From assembly GCF_905475345.1 (NCBI RefSeq), contig NC_066586.1:10052400-10116399 (forward strand): a stretch of 64,000 bases of DNA. Reading direction: 5' to 3'. The notes under the pieces were generated by a model. That model was not told the origin of the DNA and ran no database searches. It saw only the letters and a list, made by a program, of their open reading frames with translations. How positions within the stretch are numbered: position 1 is the stretch's first letter; every line of letters starts with the position of its first letter. Shown one piece after another: positions 37,222-48,604 of the stretch. The translations under genes and the position numbers were made by a program. Origin of the DNA: Vespula vulgaris (Eukaryota; Arthropoda; Insecta; Hymenoptera; Vespidae).

Positions 37222-37338
37222 TTACGTGCCCTATTTTTGGGAAAATCCTTGGAATTGCAAGTAAAGAATTTTCTTCATTGCACTTATACTTTTCATTCCC
37301 CCGTTGGCACATTGAAAACTGTTAATTAGATAATATCG
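37222..37338 (+). repeat. dispersed ~110-bp repeat, copy 1
   Basis: Shares a collinear string of blocks with 39251-39358: TTACG, CTATTTT, TCCTTGGAATYGCAAGTRAAGA, TTCTTC, CATTC, then GCA(C)ATT and TTAATTAGAT. The longest block is about 22 bp with two mismatches. Same orientation, about 2.03 kb apart. It may be an ancient local duplication, a short interspersed element or a duplicated regulatory module. Confidence 0.6.
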
Positions 37339-38929
37339 TGTACCTGAACGGATCGATCAATTTAATTAGTAAGCGGAATATCAAGTCTGCGGAAGATCAA
37401 GTAATTATATAAATTTATTCTCGTAAAATTAATAGAGAATATATGAGCAAAAAATCCCGTTGTAAATATTAAAGAATGCAATTTTGTGGTACATGGACGT
37501 TGTTTAAATATTCTTAAAGAAGGAAGGTCAATTCGATGAAATAAATTCTTATTTACCAATTATAGTCTGCATCTTTTGTTGAGTAGTCTTTCATCTTTGA
37601 CTCCATCTGGAAGCTCTTTCTTTCATTTTACATATGATTAACCGTAAAGTCTTTTCTTTTCTCAGTTATAGTATAAAAAATCTATTGCACTCGCTTAAAG
37701 CCGTGCTACATAAGTTTAATGTAAAAAAAAAAAAAACACGGCTACACCATAATACAGTAATCTTTCAAGTACACTAACTATTCCTCTAATTTAATTAACT
37801 ACAGGGATATCAATAACTGTATTGAAATCTTCATGATAGTTCTCTTAGTTTTCTTAAAAAGAATTTAATTATTTTAGTATGGAAAAAATAGAAATATTAA
37901 TTAAAGGAATTTAAAAACTATATATATTATTCGAGCTTAACCAAAACGAAATGCGGTTGTTAACATTGAAGTAGAATTTCACATCGGACATTAATTATCG
38001 TTTGTAATAAATATAATTAGCACGTTATTTACAGCGTTCCAGATTACTGCTATTCGTTACACATTTCCACGCGAAGCTTTGTTACCGTGCCTTTCAAAAT
38101 ATTTAACCGACTGCTTCGTAGTATCAGATTTATAATTGTCGTTGTGGTAATTAAATTACTTTTAAATATTGCATACAGTTTTCCTCGTGCATCGTACGTT
38201 ACGCTTCGGTTATTTAACGTATTGACCGTAACAACTCCCTTGCTAATTGCGTTCTATGATACGTTTATCTTCGTGAAAATGACGACGTACTGTTGTTGAT
38301 TTTTAGAAAACCTTTCAAATACGTTCACAGAGAAGAAAAGACGTACAACGGGGCGTCGAAAGAAATTACTGCGTACTTCTCGTGAAACGATCTTAAATTC
38401 TTTGTGAGCGTGAACAAGGGACATACGGTGTTCAAAGTAATGACTTCGTAGGAAAATAAAAACTTTATGGCGTAAGTTACGGTTTCCATAAATTGTCTCT
38501 CTTTTTCCTTTCTCGCATAGGTTTCGTAATATCGTATTTACAACGATAAATTCTATCCGTATTTTATAAGAAATTTAATTCATTATTTTTACAATCAGCA
38601 CATCAAGTAAATCTATCGAACAAGTTCTAATCGTTTTTTGTGAGACTTTTCAAAAAAATATCGAAAATCTGTGAAAGATAAAGTTAGAAACGATTTAACT
38701 CGTTCTTTTCAGCCAGCAACGTTCGTCCTTTCATTTTCGCTTCGCGTTGAAAAATGCGCGGACAGTTCACAGTGCCAAAGAAGCACGTAGCAGCAGCAAA
38801 TGATAACCTACGACGAATTCGTGCTGCGACAGTTATTGTTTTTTAATTGAACCGACGCACGCGCGCAACCGGCACTCGGACCTGCGCTCGAAAGAGGCCG
38901 ACTATCTCGCTCCCTTTTACCACCCCTTA
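37339..38929. other. non-coding interval between the two repeat copies
   Basis: AT-rich, with a poly-A run near 37723-37736. A strong acceptor-like TTAACTCGTTCTTTTCAG ends near 38712 on +, without a recognisable downstream exon. CpG-rich sequence follows at 38750-38940. Confidence 0.5.
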
Positions 38930-38975
38930 CCCCGGTCCGTATAAAAGTTGGCTTGGAAATTTTTTCAATTAAAAA
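38930..38975 (+). promoter_or_regulatory. candidate TATA core promoter
   Basis: GTCCG then TATAAAAG (38940-38947) lies downstream of a 170-bp CpG-rich stretch, with TTTCAATTA about 25-30 bp further on as a possible initiator. A (GA)n tract, a typical GAGA-factor target, lies 100 bp downstream. No coding sequence follows that I recognise. Motif evidence only. Confidence 0.2.
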
Positions 38976-39047
38976 CCGTTGGCGCGTACCGTCCACTGGT
39001 ACGGCTCTAGGAAAAGAGGAGAGGGAAGGAGACAGGGGTCGAAAGGA

Positions 39048-39086
39048 AGAAAAAGAGAGAAAAAGAGAGAGAGAGAGAGAGAGATA
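39048..39086. repeat. (GA)n microsatellite
   Basis: AAAAAGAGAG units leading to a GA run, then GGTGGGGGGAAGG. Confidence 0.93.
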
Positions 39087-39250
39087 GGTGGGGGGAAGGG
39101 CTTAGTTTTAATTACTGTGGCATCGTTACGCATGGCTCGTTTCAGTAAGACCGTACTAGAAAAATTCCAACGGCAGCTGTGACTGTCCGCTCGTAATACG
39201 AAGAAGCGTGTGAGAGTGTGGGGATCGAAGTAAGGCGAAAAAAGCTTATG

Positions 39251-39358
39251 TTACGGGACGACGAACTATTTTCAAGGAAGTCCTTGGAATCGCAAGTGAA
39301 GATTCTTCTTCGTTTTCTTACTCTCCATTCTCTCGTCTGTGCATTTTAATTAGATTAA
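39251..39358 (+). repeat. dispersed ~110-bp repeat, copy 2
   Basis: Partner of 37222-37338, with the same block order. This copy is CT-richer (CTTACTCTCCATTCTCTCG) where copy 1 has ACTTATACTTTTCATTCCCCCG. The similarity extends through TTAATTAGAT before being lost. Confidence 0.6.
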
Positions 39359-40536
39359 AGCACCGGGAAACGGGAGGACAGGAGGATGAGGAAAAGAAGA
39401 AGAATAAGGTAGCGGAAGACCAACTTTGCAACGCCGTTTTTGTTAGCTTTTTAATGCAAATAGCTGAATCAGAAGTCGTTCTTTTCATTCGATTCCGATC
39501 GTGCCTCTTTTGCTGGCGTCTTTCAGTCAAGAGAGTCAATAGGTCGCAAGATAGAAAATAATTCCAAACTCGAGCACGTACTTCAAAATCTATACTACAA
39601 ACGAGTATCGTTGTTGGATGTACTGTTTTTGAATTCCATGCGAACGACGAAATCGGTTAGGCTTTTCTTCGGAACGATTAATTTCTCGTTGACGTCTACT
39701 TGACATTTTTAGATACTGCCGAGGGTGAGAAGAGAATGACGGCGGTTCGAAAATATTTAGTGTCGTATAGGCGGTGGAAGTAACAGGGGAGTTTGAGAAG
39801 AGGAAGCGTATATTTATAACAGAGTAACGGAAAGTGAAAGAGCGAGAGAGCCATCACGTGAGAATGGGAGGCCGGCATCCATTGACGCGATAAATGCCGT
39901 CGTCAGCCATTAATGACGCTCGCGTTGCCTCATAATCAATGGAAGCTATCCGCCCCTTACCCCATCGTCTACCTTCTCTTTCTCCACCTCTTCTTCTCAG
40001 CTTCCAACACCATCTCGACTCGACAAATTAATTCTCCGGCTTTTTCTACCCTCCAATTACTGTTCGATGCTTGCAACATCAACCGACTCGGTTTAAACAG
40101 GACTAACCAAATTTACAGACCATTGAAACCACGATAAATACCTATACATCTTGTTTTTATCGTCCGTACACAATGAAAATATCTCGTATGATCAGTAATG
40201 TTTATAGGTCTTACCACGAATTAATTTGTACGAAAATTAGAGCGGTATTAAGAAACATTCGATACATATTTATGTGCAGTCTAATCGATTTATTATTCAT
40301 ACAAAAGTAAAAAGTATATTATTAAAACCGGATACATAAATTTCTCTCTATTCATGAGAAATCGTTGAGAGTATTATGAGCTACAAAAACATTATGGAAA
40401 GAATTTACCGGAGAGCCAAGCGAGTTTTGAGAGACGAACGGCGGAGTCCAAGCGTTATAGGCGTCAGAATGACTCGTAGTCGCATCAGCATTTAACAAGA
40501 TAATAATCGCGCGATTACACGTTTAATTTTGTGTGC
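39359..40536. other. non-coding interval
   Basis: Purine-rich at 39360-39420, otherwise AT-rich. No gene was recognised. A 74-codon frame at 39913-40137 is unassigned. Confidence 0.55.
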
Positions 40537-40740
40537 TTAAGATGCGTGCCGGCGATAAGGCGTGACAAATATTACCCATAATCTTGGTATAACAACCGTC
40601 CACTGTGCTACATCAAGCACGAGAGCGAGATGAGTAACAAAAAAAAGAGACGTGGCGAGAACGGGTTGCGCTCGAACGAAAGTGAAAGAAAGAATGAGCG
40701 TTGAAAGGAGAAGGGAAAGAGAAAGAACCTGTTCTGGCAT
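40537..40740 (-). other. short minus-strand ORF with signal-peptide-like start, probably artefact
   Basis: A 67-codon frame with a true ATG starts MPEQVLSLSLLLSTLILSF and continues TFVRAQP, which reads like a signal peptide with an A-x-A-like end (V-R-A). However, the hydrophobic core is encoded by a CT-rich tract (TTTCTCTTTCCCTTCTCC), which yields Leu/Ser runs by composition. No family resemblance was seen. Most likely not a gene. Confidence 0.12.
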
Positions 40741-43002
40741 CCAAGTGTCGTTTGGACGCTGGCGCCTACCTACCAGGGATCGTTTCTCGATCGTCTTCTA
40801 CCTGACTCGATTAACCGTTTGAGTGCTAAGGGTCACCATAAAAATCTTGTCGAAAAATTCCAAGTGGCGCAACAGTGCTTGTTTCAATGTATATCGATAG
40901 ATCCAATATCGATAGATCAATTGCATAACTCAATCCAATGGTCTGGCACTTTTCGACATGAAAGTCGAACAGCGTAGTCGCGCTGCGTGGCACTCAAACG
41001 GGTAAAACCATTGAATGGTAAGTGAGAGATGCTCATGGTGAAGGGAAAAAAGTAAAGGGAAGAAGAAGGAAGAGAATCCACTGTTCGGAACGTCAGATTT
41101 TCATCGGACAAGAACAAGATCGATCTCACAAGCAGTAGGCATTGAAAACATCTGTCTGTCGTTGCCGATGCATTTCGGAAGAAAGATTCGCGATCGTAAA
41201 CGACAAGTTTATCGAGTTGTACATCTCGAAAATCTAACTTTGTAACACGCTGACATTTTTCTCGTCAGCGAATGACACGAAAAACTTCAGCTATCTTCCG
41301 CGAGATATTTCAGCGTCAATTATCCTAACGAATGAGCTCCTCTCGAGCGTCCGATCTCTCTTTCTCGCGAGTTTACTTGCGCGAGCGCGATTCGTGATCC
41401 AGACAAGATCGAATGACTTTTTCATTTGCGTCACGATAATGGTGTTTTCTCTCCGTGAAATTCAAGTCGAGCATGGAAACGTGTACGTGGAAATTAACAA
41501 CTTAAGTTGGTTACCCAAGAAGGAGGTCCTCCTACTTCTCCTCCTCTTTCCCATCCTCCAGTTCTCGGTTTATAGCAAGTCCCTCGTGTAAATGCCCCAA
41601 CTCGAACTCGACCCGGAAATTTGTCGAAGCGCGACGATGAAACTTAAACCATTATATTTCCCTTTTCCTTCGCTCCTCTCCCTTCTTCTCTTTCTCTTCC
41701 TTTTACCATACTATTTGCCCCTGTCGTTTACTTCCTCCAGGTTATAATCTGTCACAAGAGAATCCGCGATCGAAACTTTGAGTACGTAAGCGTTTCATAA
41801 TTGACTGCACGTGCACTTCACGCGGATAGTCGAGAGCACGTCGTAGTCGACGTCGTAGAAAAGTCGAAACTACATAGTAGAAACATAAGACTCCAACGAA
41901 AACTCTTTACCATGCGAAGGACTCGACGACAACTTCCTTTTGTTTTTCTCTTTCTTATTCCATTTTTTCTTTTATGAAAGTAACTTTTAAGCCTCGAAGC
42001 GAAAGCGGCTATCCGTCTCCGCTCTCATCCTCCTCTTTCTTGCAGCTCGAATTGGAAATTTAACCAGTTTTCCTTGTTCACCCAGCATAACTCATTTCTC
42101 CGAACTCCTTCTCGTTCCCGTTTCGTAGCTTTGCTTGTTTGTCAAATGCGGTTAGTCAAGTAAGGGAGGGCATGAATAAAAAATTTGAATTTCATATGGA
42201 ATTTTAAAGCTTCGACACTAAGCTCGGATCGAACGTTCTTACAAGACTGAAACTTTGATATGCCGAACTTTTATGAGCAAACGTGTATTCCCGGCTTATG
42301 CGGGAACTTTCGCAAAGTTTTTTTCTTTAAAGTGCTCTCGGTTTATCCGTCGCACTGAATCCGTTGCATGAGGAATAGAGGGTAAGATGTGAATCAAAAG
42401 AATCGTACACATTTCGTCGGATGCGTTTTTGTGAAATTAACTTATAAAATTACTACTGCAAAGAGAAACGATACCTTTCGAAATATCTTATTCGTAGTGG
42501 TTTGACATCGAAATCGATCTATTTCATACGAGGTCTCATTTAATTTTAACGAGCACCGTTACTGACTATTCTTTGTTCTTTCTCGACATTAACCTTAGTC
42601 AGCGTATACAAGTATCTGATTCGTGCTTGATGAACGTCCTGCAACGGCGACATTGCTTGATTCGATCATAACATGGTCAATGTCATTTTGTTCATGCGGA
42701 GAAACGGATAAAAGGAGACTTTTGGATTTCTCTCTAGAAACGGTCCTTTGCTCCCGTTTTTCGCACCTAGCGTACGTCCCATAAAACGGATTTCCACGAG
42801 AATCTCTTCTCGATCAAAGGAAAATTTGTCGTGATCGATAAAAATTTATGTCTTTGTGGAATGTTGTTTAATGTCCAAGAAAAATTGTATACCCGAGGGA
42901 GTGGAAAATACAGGCGGTACGATATCAGAGGGATAAAAGAAAAGAGCCGTTTCCCGAAAATGCAATAACGTGCAACGGCAATAGTATAAACCTGCTAGCA
43001 TG
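40741..43002. other. non-coding interval with a 15-bp tandem duplication
   Basis: ATATCGATAGATC occurs twice in tandem at about 40891-40919 (period 15). Pyrimidine-rich stretches lie at about 41650-41705 and 41940-41975. CpG-rich palindromic GCGCGAGCGCG lies near 41380. No gene was recognised. Confidence 0.5.
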
Positions 43003-43024
43003 AGAGAGGGAGAGAGAGAGCGAA

Positions 43025-43070
<46 letters not shown>

Positions 43071-43087
43071 AAGAGAGGGAGAGAGTA
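43003..43087. repeat. (GA)n microsatellite, long
   Basis: About 85 bp of GA with CGAAAGAGAG interruptions, symmetric around a pure core at about 43033-43068. Confidence 0.95.
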
Positions 43088-43680
43088 GCGAAGCTATGAA
43101 GCAGAGGAAATAAAAATCTGCAGTAAGCAACAATAAAGCGTTACGCGGGCGCATCAAGCCGCGGCGACTAATTGCCGCAACCGGCAATAATCGGTGTTGC
43201 GCGGCTACGCAGCGAGCGCAATTATTTTTACAGGAACGTTAATATTGTTCATTTATTTACCGTGAGTTGGCGCCACTGCAACTACCGCGGTTCTGCCAAT
43301 ACTTTCTACCTTGTCGTTCGTTTGTTCGTACTGTGTTCACGGCATGCAGTCGAGTTACCGACGTTCCTATAAATCCCTGTTATTTCCTACTCTCGACTTC
43401 GATGACTCTATCTCGTGCTAACCGTTTTCCATTTTCACTTTTACATGATTTTTCGTTGATTTACGTCTGCGGATTTCTCAACAACCATTTCGTTTTTAGA
43501 ATATAATGATTTAAAATAGATAAAGTAACATTTTATTTCAATGAAATTTCAATTAAACAAGTACTTACCTCACTATTTCTCATAGTAAAATTGAAAAAAG
43601 AAAATCGCCTATTTTTCACATAATTCCATTCATTCGTACGTGAGAACGTACATATAAGCATAGTCCAGTATTAGCTAGAG
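43088..43680. other. non-coding interval, CpG-rich start
   Basis: The 43140-43300 stretch is GC-richer, with ACTAATTGCCGC and CAATAATCGG motifs, and looks like a possible regulatory element. A minus-strand GAG/GTAAGT donor-like site lies at about 43563-43574. No gene was recognised. Confidence 0.5.
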
Positions 43681-44080
43681 TCTATTTGCGGAGGAAAAAT
43701 AAGAGGTGCGCGAAAGCTTTTAAAAGCGCGCGAGTGCTCACCCATCGTGATTTCAGTTGTGCGAGCGTCGTTTTAGGCTTGCTTTTGCCGTCGGTTTTGC
43801 CACTGATTTTGGCCAGTACGTTGGCAGGCGCAGCGGCGCTGTTTAAACAGTACTCGGCGCTATTTGCATGTAATTACCAAGCTGGCGATTTAACATTAGC
43901 AACGCTGCATTTATACAACGTCACGCACCGTTGCTTCGTTCGTTACGCTTCGTCGGATTCCGTCCATTCGTGCCATTCCGCACCGTCCGTTCCGCGCTTG
44001 TCCTCTGTCGCAGCAAGTAACGTAGTTCGTCTATGCGAGAAAACACGAACGAATATTTCAAAGAAACATAGAAATGAGTG
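43681..44080. promoter_or_regulatory. CpG-rich island with POU-octamer/homeodomain composite
   Basis: A 400-bp stretch without microsatellites. It contains ATTTGCAT (perfect POU octamer, 43862-43869) followed after one base by TAATTA (43871-43876). A 131-codon frame (43686 on) is open across it but begins at a TTG, not ATG, is Ala/Ser/Leu-rich and resembles no known family. I favour a regulatory element over a coding exon. Confidence 0.3.
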
Positions 44081-44570
44081 AACGAAAATATCCGTTCGTC
44101 TATCGGATTAATATATGTTTAACAAACACGATGAGGGAGATATAGTACAGCAGAAAGTTTGTTTTAACGATCCTAGATGATTGCTTGAAAAGATTATCTT
44201 ATTGCTAGAGCTTTCTGACGCGATTGTTCTATTAAATTATCTTATACAAGCGAATTCGGTACATCCTCGTAAAGAAGCTACCAATGAAGCTGTACCGGAT
44301 TTATCGGTGGTTTTTCGGACGCGTTATATATTCGCTCATTGGCCTCGCTGTAAGAACAACGTATCGCAATAATTCCTGTCTGAGAGAGGAGTTACGAGGC
44401 TCGCTATTGTCAGGCAAGTTTGGAACTATACTTGGATACCACTGTGATTCCGAGCTATCAATTTGCCCACTTGGTAGGCAACTCTCGAAGAGGTGGAAGA
44501 AGAAGAAAAAGAAGGACGAAGGAGACTCGTAATGATCTCGCTTTGTAACCTCTCGGCCTCTACTTCCATC
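44081..44570. other. non-coding interval with an unassigned 82-codon frame
   Basis: The frame at 44284-44532 has a true ATG and begins MKLYRIYRWFFGRVIYS, a signal-anchor-like start. It crosses a good donor-like CGCT/GTAAGA at about 44350. Its C-terminus is a poly-Lys run from GA-rich sequence. Not recognised. Confidence 0.4.
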
Positions 44571-44606
44571 TTTCTCTCTCTCTCTCTCCTTTCTCTCTCT
44601 TTCTCA
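44571..44606. repeat. (CT)n microsatellite
   Basis: CT runs separated by CCTTT and CTTT units. Confidence 0.93.
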
Positions 44607-46169
44607 GTTTCTTCCGTCTCCGTTAAAGATATTAGCCATTGGTCCGACTAATTTAAGCTCGGTATACAATTGGTCAATCCGCGGGTGATCTCCCCATTGA
44701 CCGATGCAGCTGTTACAAGGATCTCAATGAGATGAGCGACGTTCGCAGGTGCCCGTTTCTCTCTTCATTCTCGCTCTTCTCTCTCTTTGCGTCCTCTTTA
44801 CTTTCCTTCTTATGCTCCCTCTCTGCTCTTTATCCGATTCTAAGGTTCGAAGCTGAGCAACGCGTTAACCTTCTTGCCTAGTCTTCTTCGTCGTCGCTGT
44901 CGTTCCAACCGCATGTATTTATAACTCAAGAATGGCGTTCACGGATAAGAATCAGCGACACTTCTCTCTCCCCTAGCAAGAATAGGTAGGTACCATCGGC
45001 ACATAACCCTACGAGTTGAGCACGCGTACGGACCGTTTCACTGACAGAATTACGACATCTACAATAGGAGGTTAGTCGATGTTTACGCGACACCATCTGC
45101 GAATTCTGGCTCCAAGCTATGAGAAACGTCCTTAATAAAAACTAGCTGACTGTATAGGAAAGTTTTAACTGTAAGATCGCATAAGTGATTCAATGAAATA
45201 TTAGCTGTTGTGTAAAGTTTAAGTATATCTCGAATTCTTTCCTGAAATTCGCACGATTAACTTTAATTTTTTTTTCTATTCCTGTCAATATTTCCTATTG
45301 CCAATGTAAAACATTCGAGACATTTCTTGGAACGAATAGGGTGCAAAGGACCTCTAGTTGCTATTCGTCTTTATGTCACTGGTAAATCCACACGAGTTTT
45401 TCTTCCAAGGAGATTGACGACGTTGCCAAGATTTTTCTTATTTTTCAGTCGCCTTGTAATTTTTCCATTGCATCTTGATGCTTTAGAAAAAAAAGCTACT
45501 GGCATTGCGGATACTTCAAATGAGAAATGGCAATTTTTACAAGTCGTACTTCTCGCGAAAATGCTGTGTCTATTCACGAATATAAGGAAATTGCAAAGTT
45601 ACATGTATTTTCTTTCTTTTTGAATATCCAAGTCCTCGTTTTGTCGGATGTACGGTATAGACGCAAAAAGAGATTTCTACGGCTACAAAATCACGTACTA
45701 CAAAGATAACCATTATTCGAATAAAAATAGACGAGAGTGATTTTAGACCTGCATGTAATCTTAGGAAAGGTTATAAAACTCAGTACCTGCGGCAGAATAA
45801 CATCCGTGAAATTATCTATAAATGAGGTGCCGGACTCAAACGTTTCGTTCTCGTGGGGTTGCTCTTGGCTAATTTATAAATTAAAATTCCTCCGAGAATG
45901 TAATGTCGTGTAAATGGTGCTGAACCAAATTTGTTTCAGCTACTTAAACGATCCTTGAAAAGTGACCTTTTCACGATAGAACTTCGTCTGAGAATCCCAA
46001 AGTGAAGCGAAGATGCAGATAAGAAATGCAAAAAGAAAGAACGAAGATATCTTGGAAAATTTCATTCCAAGAATTTCCACGCGTCTTTCTATAGGTATAG
46101 TTTACTCCCGATTTTCTAGAGAATCGAACTTTCCTCGCAGCTCAAAGAGCCATGTGTGCGGAAGGTAGA
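44607..46169. other. non-coding interval
   Basis: Holds CCAAT-type ATTGG motifs (44637-44680), a CT-rich stretch (44755-44830) and unrecognised short frames near 45327-45709. No gene was recognised. Confidence 0.5.
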
Positions 46170-46345
46170 TATGAAATTACGGGGATTTAATTAATTCTAA
46201 CTTCGCGAACCTCCAATCTTGCCCCACCTTAATCGGCACCTAAGGAACGATTGTTCGTGGATTAGCGCGAGACGAAGCTCTCATTAATTGAAACTCGGCA
46301 TTAGTCTGAAAGTTGTCGACGGTACCGTTCGCGATAAGACGATTT
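46170..46345. promoter_or_regulatory. TAAT-rich, CpG-bearing island
   Basis: TTTAATTAATTC, CACCTTAATCGG, GTGGATTAGCG (Otx/Bicoid-type GGATTA) and CATTAATTGAAA lie within 175 bp of otherwise CpG-bearing, repeat-free sequence. The texture suggests a homeodomain-responsive enhancer or other conserved non-coding element. There is no ORF. Confidence 0.25.
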
Positions 46346-46901
46346 TTTTTCTCTCTTTATTGTTTTTAATCGAAGCAAAAAATTACTAAGCTGTTTCGGT
46401 GAACGATTTATCGCGACTATATTTGTGAGTTATTAATAGCTGATAAGAAACTACATAGCGGATTTTATGTTTCAGTTAAATGACGAACACATGCCCACAA
46501 TGAAATATAATTTTTGTAAAACTGATATACGTGGAGCATATGCAACATCTTATCGTTTTCGAGATCATATTTTATAAATTTAGCCGTTCACCGTTTTACG
46601 CTTTGAAATATGCTTCACTTTTTATAGTTTAACTTAAAGACGAATGAACGAATCGAAGTTCTCCGATAAATCCATCTAGATCAATTATCAAGCTCATCAA
46701 ATTGATAGGTATCACGAAAAATTTTTATCATCAAATCTATAACGATACGTACAACTGGCAGGTTAAAAGCCTATCACCGTCTATTAATATTTCCGTCTAT
46801 TTTAAAAAGTTACACATAGTCCGTCTATTTAATTGCACTATTTTAAATAGTGACTTTTTAATTTAATATACTGTGAAGTAACAAAGTGTGGTTCTGAGCT
46901 A
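46346..46901. other. non-coding interval with a short imperfect fold-back
   Basis: CCGTCTATT occurs three times (about 46788, 46793-46801 and 46821-46829). Beside it, AAAAAGTTAC and GTGACTTTTT form imperfect inverted arms around CACTATTTTAAATAGTG. This may be a decayed small transposon end; it is otherwise AT-rich. Confidence 0.4.

Positions 46902-46946
<45 letters not shown>
46902..46946. repeat. (CT)n microsatellite
   Basis: CT run with one CTTTCT interruption. Confidence 0.95.
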
Positions 46947-46947
<1 letters not shown>

Positions 46948-48335
46948 ACTACTCTTAGAATACCCTGTGGCAAGAGTCATCGATAAATCAAGCTAGAATT
47001 CGCATATTAAGCAAAGTCGTCTTTGGTAGTGGCAGTAGGCTCTCCACAATTAGATCGCATACTTATCAGGTCACAAAGAAGGAATGAAACTGATGTATGC
47101 AAGACGAACAAGGACGACGATAGCTCGCAGGGGTCGCAAGATATGGTTCATGGAATCCTCGGGGAACGCAAAAGCAAAGAATATGTTCGCGCTGAGAAAT
47201 CGCACAAGTTTCTTGGCTCGCGTGCCAGATAGTCGTTTCTGAAGTTTACTCGGTGCCCGCTTATGTTTCTATGGCGAATTAGATCGACGATAACGGTAGA
47301 GCGAACGGTCACGATCTATATGCAAAAATTTGTTCTTACTCCTCCTCGAGATATGTATATATAGTTGATGTCGAAGTACTTTATCTCCCCTACTCTCTCT
47401 CTTACTTTCTCTCTCTTTCTTAATAAACCCCACCAAGATCTGACGATCTCGAGTAGACAGGTGTAACTTGTCTGCAAGCATCGTCCCGGAAGTGACGATT
47501 GACGTCGAGAATAACTCCGCAGGACGTTTAGAGTGTTCTCGTGTGGTTCTCATTGCCAGAAACCTTATCGCGATTCAGATGGCTACGAGGCGGCGATTGG
47601 TCCAGCGCCAAGAAAGATGTGTCCCGTGACGTATGCTTAGACGAAAATGAAGGAAATACATCGCCTAGAATATCCCGTATTATTGATTCGTTTTACTCTT
47701 TAAGAACTTCAACTGAAACTGTTAGTGTTTTAGAATGATCTCTAATTTAGAAAAATTTTCTTTATTATAGCTTTCACGTGAAACGCATCCTCAAAATGCT
47801 TAACAAGAGATAAATAAAAACAAATAAATATATCGTTATTTAGGAAATACTCAAAGGATTCAAGCATTTTATCGGCATGGGAATCGTTTCCTTTTTCATT
47901 CTCTTCTTTGCAAGCTCGTTCTATAAGACTTCTTTTGAAACTATCAACGTCCTTTCGCACGATAACGAGCGAAGTCTTTCGTAAAATCGTTGAAACGAGA
48001 AGGTCGTTTGCTTCATGCCCGAATATTATCGCTGTAAATTGGCAATGAAGCGGAAGCAGGAGAAATAGAATAATCCGAGCACATCTGGCAACTCTCCTAT
48101 TCAGAACTTTGTCTACTCATGACGTTCAGACATTACTTCGTATCCGAAGAAGACAGGATTTAGACGAGAACTATAGACATTCAAGGAAAGTTCCTATAAG
48201 GAGGAATCACTAGATCGTGGAACGTCTGCGAGTCCGAGAGGGTTGCCCCCTCTCTGTCTTTCTTTCTTTTGCTTGTCCTTTCCTTAGCTCTTCTCTCTCA
48301 TTTCTAACTGTTCAACTTTCTTTTCCTTCCACTTC
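46947..48335. other. non-coding interval
   Basis: Short Lys/Arg/Glu-rich frames (47023-47232 on +, 47269-47553 on -) are unrecognised. No gene was recognised. Confidence 0.55.
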
Positions 48336-48336
48336 C

Positions 48337-48381
<45 letters not shown>

Positions 48382-48390
48382 TCTCTGTCT
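48336..48390. repeat. (CT)n microsatellite
   Basis: CT run of about 45 bp followed by CCTCTCTGTC. Confidence 0.95.
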
Positions 48391-48574
48391 TTCTCCTTCG
48401 TTCTTTGAGAATATAAATGCTAATGTATCATTGAACCGTATTCACATGGCGCAATTAATAACGACGACTCGACATCAGTTTGGCATGGGTATTGAATATC
48501 GAAAAGAGTGGAATGGTTAGAGGGACACAAGACGATTAGAGGACTAGGAAAAGCTTTCAGAAGTCATTCTTTAG
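48391..48574. other. spacer between opposed CT and GA tracts
   Basis: Non-coding spacer of about 185 bp between a CT run and a GA run; together they form an imperfect inverted pair like the one at 10.5-10.7 kb. Confidence 0.6.
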
Positions 48575-48604
48575 AAAGAGAGAGAAAGAGAGAGAGAGAG
48601 AGAA
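48575..48604. repeat. (GA)n microsatellite
   Basis: GA and GAAA units. Confidence 0.92.

Noticed and set aside
40537..40740. 67-codon minus-strand frame with signal-peptide-like start as a gene
   Set aside because: The hydrophobic core is produced by a CT-rich tract, so the signal-peptide resemblance is expected by composition.
43686..44081. 131-codon frame with Ala-rich hydrophobic stretch
   Set aside because: It starts at TTG, not ATG, and matches no known membrane protein family. The segment is more plausibly a regulatory element.
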